The notes under the pieces: model-generated
Told to the model about the DNA's origin: nothing
Seen by the model: the letters and a program-made list of their open reading frames with translations, nothing else
Database searches by the model: none
Shown here: positions 1 through 8,666 of the stretch, one piece after another
Layout: each line of letters begins with the position of its first letter
Numbering within the stretch: position 1 is the first letter of the stretch
Position numbers and translations under genes: made by a program
From: Bradyrhizobium barranii subsp. apii
GTDB taxonomy: Bacteria > Pseudomonadota > Alphaproteobacteria > Rhizobiales > Xanthobacteraceae
Length of the DNA stretch: 64,000 nt
Direction of reading: 5' to 3'
NCBI RefSeq assembly: GCF_011516635.5
Contig: NZ_CP096255.1
Location: 9,311,501-9,375,500 of the forward strand

Positions 1-376
1 CGATGGTTTGCTTGCCGGTAAAGATAAGATCTGGCCGGCCATATTCCTTGTCGATCTGTCGAATGGCTGTTGCCAGTGCGTACGTTGTGGCCAGGGTATC
101 GGAGCCCGCAAAGCAACGATCGGTTAGCAGTACCGCGCGATCGGCGCCAAAGGTCAGCGCTTTTCGGAGCGAGTCTTCCGCCGACGGCGGCCCCATTGTG
201 AGCACGGTTATTTTGCCGCCGAACCGATCGCGCAGCTCCAGTGCGGCCTCGAGCGCGAAAAGGTCATATGGGTTGATGATCGTCGGCACGCCCTGGCGCA
301 TGATCGTATTGGTGACCGGGTGCACGCGGATCTGTGCAGAATCGGGAACTTGTTTAATGCAGACGACATTGTGCAC
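1..376 (-). CDS. fixA: FixA, electron-transfer flavoprotein beta subunit (partial)
   Basis: Read on the minus strand from a GTG at 376, the frame stays open to the window edge and gives the FixA/EtfB N-terminus: an IKQVPDSAQIRV start, a VTNTIMRQGVPTIINPYD block, LTMGPPSAED, and FGADRAVLLTDR followed by AGSDTLATTYAL. This is the nucleotide-binding fold of the ETF beta family. FixA works with FixB, FixC and FixX to pass electrons toward nitrogenase in bacteroids. The GTG start is chosen because a GGAG lies about 8 nt upstream and a -24/-12 promoter sits 40 bp upstream. The gene follows nifA in the same direction, as in Bradyrhizobium. The C-terminal part lies outside the window. Confidence 0.93.
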   Translation of the reverse strand, partial: MHNVVCIKQVPDSAQIRVHPVTNTIMRQGVPTIINPYDLFALEAALELRDRFGGKITVLTMGPPSAEDSLRKALTFGADRAVLLTDRCFAGSDTLATTYALATAIRQIDKEYGRPDLIFTGKQTI

Positions 377-415
377 AGTTCAGCTCCATAAATTGCCAAG
401 CTGCGAAGAAGAACA

Positions 416-430
416 GCAAGTGTTGTACCA
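416..430 (-). promoter_or_regulatory. sigma-54 (-24/-12) promoter of fixA
   Basis: On the minus strand the sequence is TGGTACAACACTTGC. It has the GG and GC dinucleotides exactly 10 nt apart and a TTGC at -12, so it fits TGGYAY-N5-TTGC. It lies 40 bp before the fixA GTG, so a short leader is expected. I found no exact TGT-N10-ACA NifA site in the 500 bp upstream. Confidence 0.82.
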
Positions 431-953
431 GCGCGCATGATTTCGGAATCAGCTCAACAATCCAAAAGCTTAGGCGAGCCAGGCGATATCGCCCGACGCT
501 CCCGACGAAGCAATGTCGACACTCGTCGCGAATGCGACAGGGCTGTTCGAGCGACGTGATCGGCAATTGAGCCGGCCCGGGAGAGTTCCTCCTCAACGAG
601 GTGGGTTTTGCTCCAGACGATCAAGATACGGATCCAGTTCGTCCGAGCCGGCGTTGGCTTGATATCTCGGTTGAACTATGGATCAACCAAGCCGCTCGCC
701 ACGACGACCGAACGTATCGACGCTCGGTGGTGTTCTGCACGTCGAGCGCAAGCCGACCTCTATCCCGGTCGAGCGAGCTCATGCTCACAGCTCTCGAGTC
801 CGGTCCGGGTCTCTATCCATGATGAAAACCTGCCGTGGATAGGACCGTCCTCAGAGGAGGGGTAGACCAGCCCCCCCCGAAACCATCGACGATTAACCTG
901 CCACGGCTATTTGCCTCAATGTGATGATCGCAGCTCCCGCTCCTGTGTCCTTC
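431..953. other. nifA-fixA intergenic region
   Basis: No open frame in this 520 bp resembles a known protein on either strand; the short frames present lack ribosome sites. It presumably holds the nifA transcript end and the upstream control region of fixA. A near-match to the NifA site (TGT-N10-TGA at 544) is not convincing. Confidence 0.5.
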
Positions 954-2702
954 TCAAAATCGCTTGATCTCGATTCCGTATTTCCTCAACGCGTAGCCGA
1001 TCTGGCGCGGAGTAAGTCCGAGCAAGCGCGCTGCCTTTGCTTGAACCCAACCGGATTTTTCCATGGCGGCAATGACTCGTTGGCGATCGGCAATCTTCGC
1101 GCCGCTCACGAGGACTGTGCCGGGAGGTCCCAGTGAGGCCAACTCGCTGCCAACAGGCGGCAGCGGCGCGTCCGCCTTAGTCACGGGTGTGACAGGACTC
1201 GCCGGCATTGGCATGGTTGGTGCAGGCTGGACTGTCATCTCATCCGATGTACTTTTCCAGAGCATCGCGGAAAGGCACTGGCCATGGCAACATGCAAAGT
1301 CATTTCTCATGATCGAGGGCCCGGCGGCCAGGGTCGCTGTTCGCTGGATGCAATTTTCGAGTTCGCGGACATTTCCTGGAAATCCGCAGTTCATCAGCAC
1401 ATCGATCGCACTCGCCTCAAAGCTCAGCGTACGGCGGTTCTCGCTGTTGAAATTTTTCAGAAACTCGCTGGCTAGCAACGGAATATCACTTCGCCTTTCG
1501 CGCAGCGCTGGCAGCATCAAGGGAACTACGCTGATGCGATAATACAGGTCTGCGCGGAACTCGCTCCTCGCCACAGCCTCTTCAAGATTCCTATTGGTCG
1601 CAGCTATGACACGAACATCCACCTTGATGGTCTGGTTACTGCCGACGCGCTCGAACTCCTGCTCTTGCAGAACGCGCAGCAACTTCGCCTGGAACGGGGC
1701 CGAAATTTCACCGATCTCGTCAAGAAACAGCGTGCCCTTGTCGGCAAGCTCGAAGCGCCCTTTGCGCGCGCTGAACGCGCCGGTAAAGGCACCCTTCTCG
1801 TGACCGAACAATTCGGACTCCAGAACTGTCTCAGGGAGCGCCGCGCAATTCAGCTTGATGAAGGGCCGCTTGGCACGCAACGACAACTCGTGAATGGCCT
1901 TGGCTACGAGTTCCTTCCCAGTACCGGATTCACCGCGAAGCAAAACGGTGCTGTTCGATTTAGCGACGACCGCGATCTTCTCGAGCAGCCCGCGCAGCGC
2001 CGGGCTGTCGCCGATGATCCCGTGGATCGGCACCTTCTTGCGCTCCCTTGCGGGCTGCTCTGACAGTTGCTTATGCAGCCGGTCTTTCTCCACCATCAGT
2101 CGTTCGCGGTCACAGGCGAACAGGCGATGCAGCTTAACTGTCTGCCCGACCAGGTTGGCGATCATGCCGAGCAGCCGCGCGTCGTAGTCAAGTTGTTGGC
2201 TCGACCTGTCGTCCCGAATACGATCAACCGTCAGCGTACCCACGACTTTCGGATCAATACGAATTGGAACCCCGATGAATGACACCAGCATACTGTCTGT
2301 GGCGCCGAGCACCTGCAGGTCCGCAGCGCTGAACGCCGGCTCGACTGCCACATTCTCGGCGATCAGGGGTGTGTCCGTCGCGACGATCTGATCGATCGCC
2401 TTCCGCGGCAAGTGCATCCGGTAGCGCTCGTCACTACCCTCGCTCCAGCCGGCCCCCACGGCGATGTCCGGCATCCCTTCATCGTCGAAGAGTGAAACGA
2501 TGCCGTGTCGCATCTGCACAAACGATTGCAGAAGATCGACCACTTTGGCCAACGTCACTTCGAGCCGGCAAGGTGCAGTGAGCGCCCTTGATATTTCGAA
2601 GATGCCTGTCAGGGCGCTCTCGCACAGCGGTTCGACCGAGACCTCGCGCTCCGTCTCTGACTGTGAGTTAGGTCTTTCGCGTGCGGATGCGATATGCAGC
2701 AT
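954..2702 (-). CDS. nifA: NifA, sigma-54-dependent activator of nitrogen fixation genes
   Basis: 582 aa from the ATG at 2702 (GGAG about 9 nt upstream). The longer frame to 2906 has no ribosome site and lacks family similarity. A GAF domain spans about residues 30-195. The AAA+ domain follows, with Walker A GESGTGKE (257-264), GAFTGA (304-309) for sigma-54 contact, and Walker B TLFLDEIGE (324-332). The end is a Fis-type HTH (about 540-582, ending KYGIEIKRF). Cysteines 439, 451, 471 and 476 make the C-X11-C-X19-C-X4-C pattern of redox- and oxygen-sensitive rhizobial NifA; C472 is an extra neighbour. A Pro-rich linker (about 493-530) joins AAA+ to HTH. The gene lies 252 bp after fixR in the same direction and is probably cotranscribed with it. 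It should activate fixA and groESL in this window. Confidence 0.97.
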   Translation of the reverse strand: MLHIASARERPNSQSETEREVSVEPLCESALTGIFEISRALTAPCRLEVTLAKVVDLLQSFVQMRHGIVSLFDDEGMPDIAVGAGWSEGSDERYRMHLPRKAIDQIVATDTPLIAENVAVEPAFSAADLQVLGATDSMLVSFIGVPIRIDPKVVGTLTVDRIRDDRSSQQLDYDARLLGMIANLVGQTVKLHRLFACDRERLMVEKDRLHKQLSEQPARERKKVPIHGIIGDSPALRGLLEKIAVVAKSNSTVLLRGESGTGKELVAKAIHELSLRAKRPFIKLNCAALPETVLESELFGHEKGAFTGAFSARKGRFELADKGTLFLDEIGEISAPFQAKLLRVLQEQEFERVGSNQTIKVDVRVIAATNRNLEEAVARSEFRADLYYRISVVPLMLPALRERRSDIPLLASEFLKNFNSENRRTLSFEASAIDVLMNCGFPGNVRELENCIQRTATLAAGPSIMRNDFACCHGQCLSAMLWKSTSDEMTVQPAPTMPMPASPVTPVTKADAPLPPVGSELASLGPPGTVLVSGAKIADRQRVIAAMEKSGWVQAKAARLLGLTPRQIGYALRKYGIEIKRF

Positions 2703-2954
2703 AACGAGGTCTCCGTTGTTCTGATCGGCCTCCCCTGGCACCTTGTTCGGGTTTGCGAGCGTTTCTTTGCATGTCATGCTCGATCTAGCGCCAAGTGTTG
2801 ACGAGATGACATAGAAGGGTAACACCTTTTCATGGCACGAGGGTAACTCACAGGGCCTCGATCTCAGCTTTTGCGGAATGGGTGCGTAACGTCGGCGTGA
2901 ACGCAAGTTCCACTACTTCGGTTCAAATCAGCTACCTTGCTGGGCCTCGCCGTT

Positions 2955-3791
2955 TCAAAGATGTTGCCCACCATTGATCGGCACCTCGGCGCCGGTGACA
3001 TAACTTGCAGCATCCGAACATAGGAAAAAGATGACCTTGGCCACTTCATCGGGTGTTCCCACTCTGCGCAGCGGAATGCTTGGCACGAGACGCGCTTCCG
3101 TGTCGAGCGACAACATACTCGTCTGTATTTCGCCGGGTGCGATCGCATTCACGCGAATGCCATGCGGCGCATAATCGTGGGCCATTTCTCGTGTCAGACT
3201 TGCAAGCGCAGCTTTCGACGTCGCATACGCACTACCGGCAAATGGGTGCACACGCGAGCCCGCGATGGACGTCACGTTGACGATCGATCCTGACGCAGCT
3301 CTCAGCTCCTCAAACAACCCTTGCGCCAGCATTATCGGAGCCACCAGATTGAGATGGAACACCCTCATCCAGGTTTCGGATGAGGTCGTCAACGACGTCA
3401 GCCGGCCACCATTGGACGATTTCGGCGAGACGCCGGCATTGTTCACCAGCGCGTGCAACGGTGCGCCCGCCAACCGTTTCTTGACCTCGGTGATCACGCG
3501 CGGCAGCATTCGATGATTGCCAAGATCGACTTGGACATGATCCTCGTTCCCTGACTCCCACGGGCACCGCTCGCGATCGAACGGTTGGCGCGCGCAAGAA
3601 ATGATCCGCCAGCCCGCCTGCGAAAACAGCTTGGCAGTGGCGTGACCGATCCCGCGTGAGGCGCCGGTCAGCAACATCGCCTTCTTTTCTCCCCGGTGGA
3701 CGCCGGCGTGGCAGGCATGCACGGGACAACCCGACTGTGTTGCAGACAACAGACCTCCGACCATATCGTCATTTGGCAGATCGAGACCCAC
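2955..3791 (-). CDS. fixR: FixR, short-chain dehydrogenase/reductase-like protein upstream of nifA
   Basis: 278 aa from the GTG at 3791, chosen because GGGAGG lies just upstream and the protein then has the normal FixR length. Classical SDR features are present: cofactor loop TGASRGIG (42-49), NNAG (117-120), catalytic Ser175 in NVTSIAGS, and YxxxK at Tyr189/Lys193. The C-terminal SYVTGAEVPINGG is also typical. The SDR active site is intact, so an NAD(P)-dependent reductase activity is possible, but the FixR substrate is unknown. FixR is the first gene of the fixR-nifA operon in Bradyrhizobium; the 252-bp gap to nifA shows no obvious terminator. Both a RegR box and a -24/-12 promoter precede it. 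Confidence 0.95.
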   Translation of the reverse strand: MGLDLPNDDMVGGLLSATQSGCPVHACHAGVHRGEKKAMLLTGASRGIGHATAKLFSQAGWRIISCARQPFDRERCPWESGNEDHVQVDLGNHRMLPRVITEVKKRLAGAPLHALVNNAGVSPKSSNGGRLTSLTTSSETWMRVFHLNLVAPIMLAQGLFEELRAASGSIVNVTSIAGSRVHPFAGSAYATSKAALASLTREMAHDYAPHGIRVNAIAPGEIQTSMLSLDTEARLVPSIPLRRVGTPDEVAKVIFFLCSDAASYVTGAEVPINGGQHL

Positions 3792-3830
3792 GCCAGCCTC
3801 CCATCCTGTAGCACCGTTGGCGGACACGTA

Positions 3831-3845
3831 GCAGGATTTGGGCCA
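3831..3845 (-). promoter_or_regulatory. sigma-54 (-24/-12) promoter of the fixR-nifA operon
   Basis: The minus strand reads TGGCCCAAATCCTGC, with GG and GC exactly 10 nt apart. It lies 40 bp before the fixR GTG. Its distance from the RegR box (centre about 64 bp from the predicted start of transcription) matches the established arrangement of the Bradyrhizobium fixR promoter. Confidence 0.75.
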
Positions 3846-3875
3846 TCGCTATGCACGCAAACGCGCCCCGCTTTT

Positions 3876-3890
3876 GCGTCCTAATGTCGC
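3876..3890 (-). promoter_or_regulatory. RegR box upstream of fixR
   Basis: The minus strand reads GCGACATTAGGACGC. It matches every fixed position of the RegR consensus GNGRCRTTNNGNCGC. RegR is the response regulator that gives basal, aerobic activation of fixR-nifA in Bradyrhizobium. Confidence 0.82.
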
Positions 3891-4168
3891 GCTCGCGTAA
3901 CAGCTGGAGACTTGGCGACAAGGCGCGTATGCATTGCGACAGCGACGGCTTATCACCTACAAAATGCCGCGCGCACTCGCCCGCGCTACGCGATCAGGGC
4001 GTAAAGCACGCCCCGCCTTGCTGGCTCGTAGCCTGACCAGCGAGTGGATGGACAGCGTCTCTCGTCCGAGCAACTATCGGTCAGGATCGCTTTTGCAATG
4101 TACGGCCGCATCAACTTGTACAGAACATGACGTAACCAGCTTCATACGTCAGGTTCGCCCGTCACTAG

Positions 4169-5800
4169 CCCGTCTTATTCGTCAGAGGGCGCCTGAGAGG
4201 CTGGCGAGCGTGGTGTAAAGCGCTGATGCGGCGTAGGATTCGGTTGCAAAGCCAACCCCATCACCTTCAGCCGCGAACACCACGCCCGCCATGACCGACG
4301 ATACGATTCTGCCCTTCTCGTTTCCAGCCGTTCACGCCAAGAAAGTCACAGCTGCCTTCGATGGCGGTCGGCTGACCTCGAACGGGGGCGTGATGCTTCT
4401 GGCGATGGCCGAGCGGCGTCTCGGCTTGGCCGACAATTTGGCCCGGGTGTTCCCGGATCGGCGCGATCCGACGCGGGTCGTGCACAGCCTGGTCGATATG
4501 TTCCGCGCGCGCATGTTCGCGATCTGCTGCGGCTACGAGGACGCCGACGACCTCGATCATCTGCGGTCCGATCCCGCATTCAAGCTGGCCTGCGGACGGC
4601 TGCCGGACACGGGTCGCGATCTGTGTTCCCAACCGACGCTGTCGCGCCTGGAGAATGCTCCGCGCCTGCGCGACGTGATCCGACTGACCTACACTTTGGT
4701 CGACGCATGGATGGATAGCTACCCGCGCGAGCCGGCATCCGTCACGCTCGACATCGATGATACCTGCGATGTCGTCCACGGCCATCAGCAGCTCTCGCTG
4801 TTCAACGCTCATTATGACGAACGCTGCTTCCTGCCGATCCACGTCTACGACACGGAGAAGAGCCGGCCCGTGGCGGTCGTGCTGCGGCCCGGCAAGACGC
4901 CGGGCGGCGTCGAGGTGCGTGCCCATCTGCGCCGCCTGGTACGGCATATCCGGACGCGGTGGCACAACACGCGAATTACGTTCCGTGGCGACGGGCACTA
5001 TGCCCGGCCGGAGGCAATGGCGTGGTGCGAGACCAACGGCATCGACTACATCTTCGGTCTGTCCGGCACCAAGCCGCTCGCCAGAAAAGTCGACGCGGTC
5101 GCCGACGACATCCGCACGCGACGCGCCATCGAGAACCTGCCGGTTCTGCGCGGCTATACCGAGACGCGCCACAAGGCAAAGTCCTGGGATCGCGAACGAC
5201 GCACCGTCGCCCGTATTGAGGCGACGATGCTCGGCCTCGACATCCGCTTCGTCGTCACCAGCCTCGATGTCGGCTCGGCCGAGTGGATCTACGACAGCCT
5301 GTATTGCGCGCGCGGCCAAGCCGAGAATCTGATCAAGCTGCATAAGACGCAGCTCGCCTCCGATCGCACCAGTTGCCGTTCGGCGCTCGCCAATCAAGTC
5401 CGCCTCGTTCTCCATACCGCCGCTTATTGGCTGATGCTGACCGTGCGCGACGCCATTCCCAAAGTCCGGGAATTGGCCACTGCCGAGTTCGCGACGCTGC
5501 GTCTTCGGCTCTTGAAAATCGCCGCCCGGGTTGTCGAGACCAAGAGCCGCATTCGCCTTGCGTTCGCCGCGGCATGTCCCGAAGCCGACCTGATCCGCAG
5601 CTTGCCCGGCGCGCTGCTGCCGCTCGGTCCTTGACCGGTGGGGCGTCCGCCCGCGTTCACCCAACCCATCCCTCAAGCGCGTTGCAAAGTACCGGTCGTC
5701 AGGCGGTGAAAAGCCGAAGGCAATCCTGTGCGCCTCGTCAGCGGAGGTGTGCGGATGCACCAGTCGGACCAAAATACCGCGCTCTCACGAATAGGGCGGG
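4169..5800 (+). mobile_element. IS1380-family element, copy A
   Basis: About 1.63 kb. Terminal inverted repeats begin CCCGTCTTATTCGTCAGAG on the left and CCCGCCCTATTCGTGAGAG on the reverse of the right end. The left flank is CTAG and the right flank CTAA, so the target duplication is imperfect. It sits directly against copy B in opposite orientation with only CTAA between them. Confidence 0.88.
4291..5634 (+). CDS. IS1380-family transposase (copy A, intact)
   Basis: 447 aa, full length for the group. DDE-fold landmarks: TLDIDDT (about 152-158) with the first Asp, FRGDGHYARPE (about 230) with the second, and YCARGQAENLIKLHK (about 345) with the Glu. The C-terminal half continues through the conserved SDRTSC region. 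It is the least damaged of five related copies together with copy B, so it could supply transposase in trans to the broken ones. Confidence 0.92.
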   Translation: MTDDTILPFSFPAVHAKKVTAAFDGGRLTSNGGVMLLAMAERRLGLADNLARVFPDRRDPTRVVHSLVDMFRARMFAICCGYEDADDLDHLRSDPAFKLACGRLPDTGRDLCSQPTLSRLENAPRLRDVIRLTYTLVDAWMDSYPREPASVTLDIDDTCDVVHGHQQLSLFNAHYDERCFLPIHVYDTEKSRPVAVVLRPGKTPGGVEVRAHLRRLVRHIRTRWHNTRITFRGDGHYARPEAMAWCETNGIDYIFGLSGTKPLARKVDAVADDIRTRRAIENLPVLRGYTETRHKAKSWDRERRTVARIEATMLGLDIRFVVTSLDVGSAEWIYDSLYCARGQAENLIKLHKTQLASDRTSCRSALANQVRLVLHTAAYWLMLTVRDAIPKVRELATAEFATLRLRLLKIAARVVETKSRIRLAFAAACPEADLIRSLPGALLPLGP

Positions 5801-5804
5801 CTAA

Positions 5805-7426
5805 CCCGATCTATTCACGAGAGCACGGTCGTTCTTGACGTCTGACTGGGGCTGGCGGCTGGCGTGGGTGACCGTCCGGCCTTTTGTCACCGGGTTCTAC
5901 ATCAAGCTGTTTTGTACGCGTTGGAGGAGTGGGGCGGGTGAGCGGGCGCAGGCCCGGTCGGTTACGGGCCGAGCGGGAGCAGCGCGCCGGGCAAGCTGCG
6001 GAAGAGGTCGGCTTCGGGGCATGCCGCGGCGAACGCAAGGCGAATGCGGCTCGCGGTTTCGACGACCCGGGCTGCGATTTTCAAGAGACGAAGACGCAGC
6101 GTCGCGAACTCGGCGGCGGCCAATTCCCGGACTTTGGGAATGGCGCCGCGCACGGTAAGCATCAACCAATAAGCGGCGGTGTGGAGAACGAGACGGACCT
6201 GGTTGGCGAGCGCCGAACGGCAACTGGTGCGATCGGAGGCGAGCTGCGTCTTATGCAGCTTGATCAGATTTTCGGCTTGGCCGCGCGCGCAATACAGGCT
6301 GTCGTAGATCCACTCGGCCGAGCCGACATCGAGGCTGGTGACGACGAAGCGGATGTCGAGGCCGAGCATCGTCGCCTCAATACGGGCGACAGTGCGCCGT
6401 TCGTGATCCCAGGACTTTGCCTTGTGGCGCGTCTCGGTATAGCCGCGCAGAACAGGCAGGTTCTCGATGGCGCGTCGCGTGCGAATGTCGTCGGCGACCT
6501 CGTCGACTTTTCTGGCGAGAGGCTTGGTACCGGACAGACCGAAGATGTAGTCGATGCCGTTGTTCTCGCACCACGTCATGGCCTCCGGCCGAGCATAGTG
6601 CCCGTCGCCACGGAACGTAATTCGCGTCTTGTGCCACCGCGTCCGGATATGCCGTATCAGGCGGCGCAGATGGGCACGCACCTCGACGCCGCCCGGCGTC
6701 TTGCCGGGCCGCAGCACGACCGCCACGGGCCGGCTCTTCTCCGTGTCGTAGACGTGGATCGGCAGGAAGCAGCGTTCGTCATAATGAGCGTTGAACAGCG
6801 AGAGCTGCTGATGGCCGTGGACGACATCGCAGGTATCATCGATGTCGAGCGTGACGGATGCCGGCTCGCGCGGGTAGCTATCCATCCATGCGTCGACCAA
6901 AGTGTAGGTCAGTCGGATCACGTCGCGCAGGCGCGGAGCATTCTCCAGACGCGACAGCGTCGGTTGGGAACACAGATCGCGACCGCTGTCCGGCAGCCGT
7001 CCGCAGGCCAGCTTGAATGCGGGATCGGACCGCAGATGATCGAGGTCGTCGGCGTCCTCGTAGCCGCAGCAGATCGCGAACATGCGCGCGCGGAACATAT
7101 CGACAAGGCTGTGCACGACCCGCGTCGGATCGCGCCGATCCGGGAACACCCGGGCCAAATTGTCGGCCAAACCGAGACGCCGCTCGGCCATCGCCAGAAG
7201 CATCACGCCCCCATTCGAGGTTAGGCGTCCACCATCGAAGGCAGCTGTGACTTTCTTGGCGTGAACGGCTGGAAACGAGAAGGGCAGAATCGTATCATCG
7301 GTCATGGCGGGCGTGGCGTTCGCGGTTGAGGTGATGGGGTTGGCTTCGCAACCGAATCCTACGCCGCATCAGCGCTTTACACCACGCTCGCCAGCCTCTC
7401 AGGCGCCCTCTCGCGAATAAGGCGGG
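5805..7426 (-). mobile_element. IS1380-family element, copy B
   Basis: About 1.62 kb, inverted with respect to copy A. It is flanked on both sides by CTAA (5801-5804 and 7427-7430), a clean 4-bp target duplication. The inverted repeats match those of copy A. Confidence 0.88.
5962..7305 (-). CDS. IS1380-family transposase (copy B, intact)
   Basis: 447 aa, nearly identical to copy A, with a handful of substitutions (for example CENNGID for CETNGID). All three catalytic motifs are kept. The long plus-strand frame opposite it (5884-7224) is an antisense shadow. Confidence 0.92.
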   Translation of the reverse strand: MTDDTILPFSFPAVHAKKVTAAFDGGRLTSNGGVMLLAMAERRLGLADNLARVFPDRRDPTRVVHSLVDMFRARMFAICCGYEDADDLDHLRSDPAFKLACGRLPDSGRDLCSQPTLSRLENAPRLRDVIRLTYTLVDAWMDSYPREPASVTLDIDDTCDVVHGHQQLSLFNAHYDERCFLPIHVYDTEKSRPVAVVLRPGKTPGGVEVRAHLRRLIRHIRTRWHKTRITFRGDGHYARPEAMTWCENNGIDYIFGLSGTKPLARKVDEVADDIRTRRAIENLPVLRGYTETRHKAKSWDHERRTVARIEATMLGLDIRFVVTSLDVGSAEWIYDSLYCARGQAENLIKLHKTQLASDRTSCRSALANQVRLVLHTAAYWLMLTVRGAIPKVRELAAAEFATLRLRLLKIAARVVETASRIRLAFAAACPEADLFRSLPGALLPLGP

Positions 7427-7495
7427 CTAACCGATGTGCGTCTAACTGTGATTTTTGCGGATGGCGCGCCGACAACACGCAGATGGGGCGCGTAA

Positions 7496-7803
7496 CTATC
7501 GATGAAGAACTTGCCGATATTCAAACTCAATATTTGCTTGAGAAAGGTGTTCAGGATTCCGAGCCAGCTTTCGCAAGAACAGCGAAGCACCGGTTTTGTG
7601 GAGCCGGAAGCGCTTGTACTTTCGCATGATCCACGCCTTCAGCTTCTGATTGACGTAGTCGACCAGAGAGAACAGCGCTGAACGGCTGAACCGACCATAA
7701 TAACCTATCCACCCCGGAGGAGCGGATTGATCTGTTGGGCAAGCTCAGCCAGCGTCCCCGGCGTTTGCCGGGGAATGTGCAAGCTTCGGATCGTTGCTCG
7801 CAT
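7496..7803 (-). pseudogene. Group II intron reverse transcriptase/maturase, C-terminal remnant
   Basis: The minus strand reads TLAELAQQINPLLRG, then after a frameshift WIGYYGRFSRSALFSLVDYV and NQKLKAWIMRKYKRFRLHK. These are the thumb/maturase (domain X) motifs at the end of group II intron proteins. The frame breaks in a run of G near 7716. The RT domain is absent and I saw no domain V RNA hairpin downstream. It is fused at about 7804 to an IS630 remnant. Confidence 0.72.
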
Positions 7804-8248
7804 GGCCTTCCAGCCGGCCCGGATCAAGTCCGGCCTGCCAGGATTGCCAACGCTGGCGCCTACGAGAGACGTCGGCGCGCGCTTGTTCGAGGGCGAACAA
7901 TGTTTTTTTTGAACCGCAGTCCTTCCCCGGCGCAGGAACAGCCAGACCGCGTTGTGTGAGACCTTGCCCCCCCCGAGCTGCCAGTTCCGCCTTCAGACCA
8001 TGCAGCGTCAGGTGCGGCGTCTGAGTGATCCGCTCGACAATGAAGGCACGATGCGGATCAAGCACGGGCTTGCGGTGACCGCCCATCTTGCCAGGCGCAA
8101 CCGAGCCGGTCGCCCGCTGCCGCTGTGACCACTTCACAACCGACGAGACCGCAACACCAAACCGTTCCGCCACAGATCGGCAGCTCTCGCCCGCTAAAAC
8201 CGACGCCACCACACGCTCGCGAAGATCCAGGGAAAGAGGTCGGGTCAT
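7804..8248 (-). pseudogene. IS630-family transposase remnant (N-terminal part)
   Basis: From the ATG at 8248 the protein starts MTRPLSLDLRERVVASVLAG and continues through a helix-turn-helix (SCRSVAERFGVAVSSVVKW), typical of IS630 transposases. Around 7960-7975 the frame is disturbed. The KKTLFALEQARADVSRRR segment then leads to the point where the DDE domain (normally starting at FIDE) should begin, and there it is cut off by the intron maturase remnant. The catalytic domain is missing. Confidence 0.78.
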
Positions 8249-8320
8249 GCGATGCTGGCCTCCAATCCAGTCAGCACCTTGAATCATAAACCGCCAAAAA
8301 CCGGAATCTGGAGGGTTCTG

Positions 8321-8370
8321 TGAGGTCGCGCTCACGCGAGGGCGCGGCAGGCGCTTATGACGCGACCTCA
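8321..8370. repeat. Terminal hairpin of the IS91-like element
   Basis: TGAGGTCGCG at 8321-8330 is exactly inverted at 8361-8370, with a 30-nt loop. It lies downstream of the transposase gene, where IS91-type elements carry the replication origin end. The same structure occurs at 62522-62571. Confidence 0.7.
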
Positions 8371-8666
8371 TTGAAGCCGGATTGAACGAAGGCGCGGGAG
8401 GCTATTCGCGGTTTTGCAGCTATGGGGATTGTTCGAGATCGCCATGCCCGATCTGCTGGCTCGGCGCGTGAGGCAGAGACACAGGAGTGCGCATCCTGGA
8501 AGAGTTGAGATCAGACGCGCTTCGCCTGAGATCGCGATAGGCCTTTTGCTGCATCGGACGGTTGTTGTCGCGCAGTGTGACAGCACGGATTCGACATCGT
8601 CCGCGATGATCGAGACGCTGGGAGCGAAATGACGAATGATGATCGTCGTGCACGACATGACTTGGC

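Noticed and set aside
544..559. TGT-N10-TGA upstream of fixA as a NifA site
   Set aside because: The second half-site does not match ACA; with loose rules such sites are frequent.
2703..2906. The 68-residue upstream extension of nifA
   Set aside because: No ribosome site at 2906, composition unlike NifA, and the start at 2702 gives the expected 582-residue protein with a good ribosome site.
4267..5772. A 501-aa open frame on the minus strand opposite IS1380 copy A, and similar long frames opposite copies B to E (for example 12504-13994)
   Set aside because: They mirror the real transposase codons in high-GC DNA, are Arg/Gln/Asp-rich, and match no family. They repeat only because the IS repeats.
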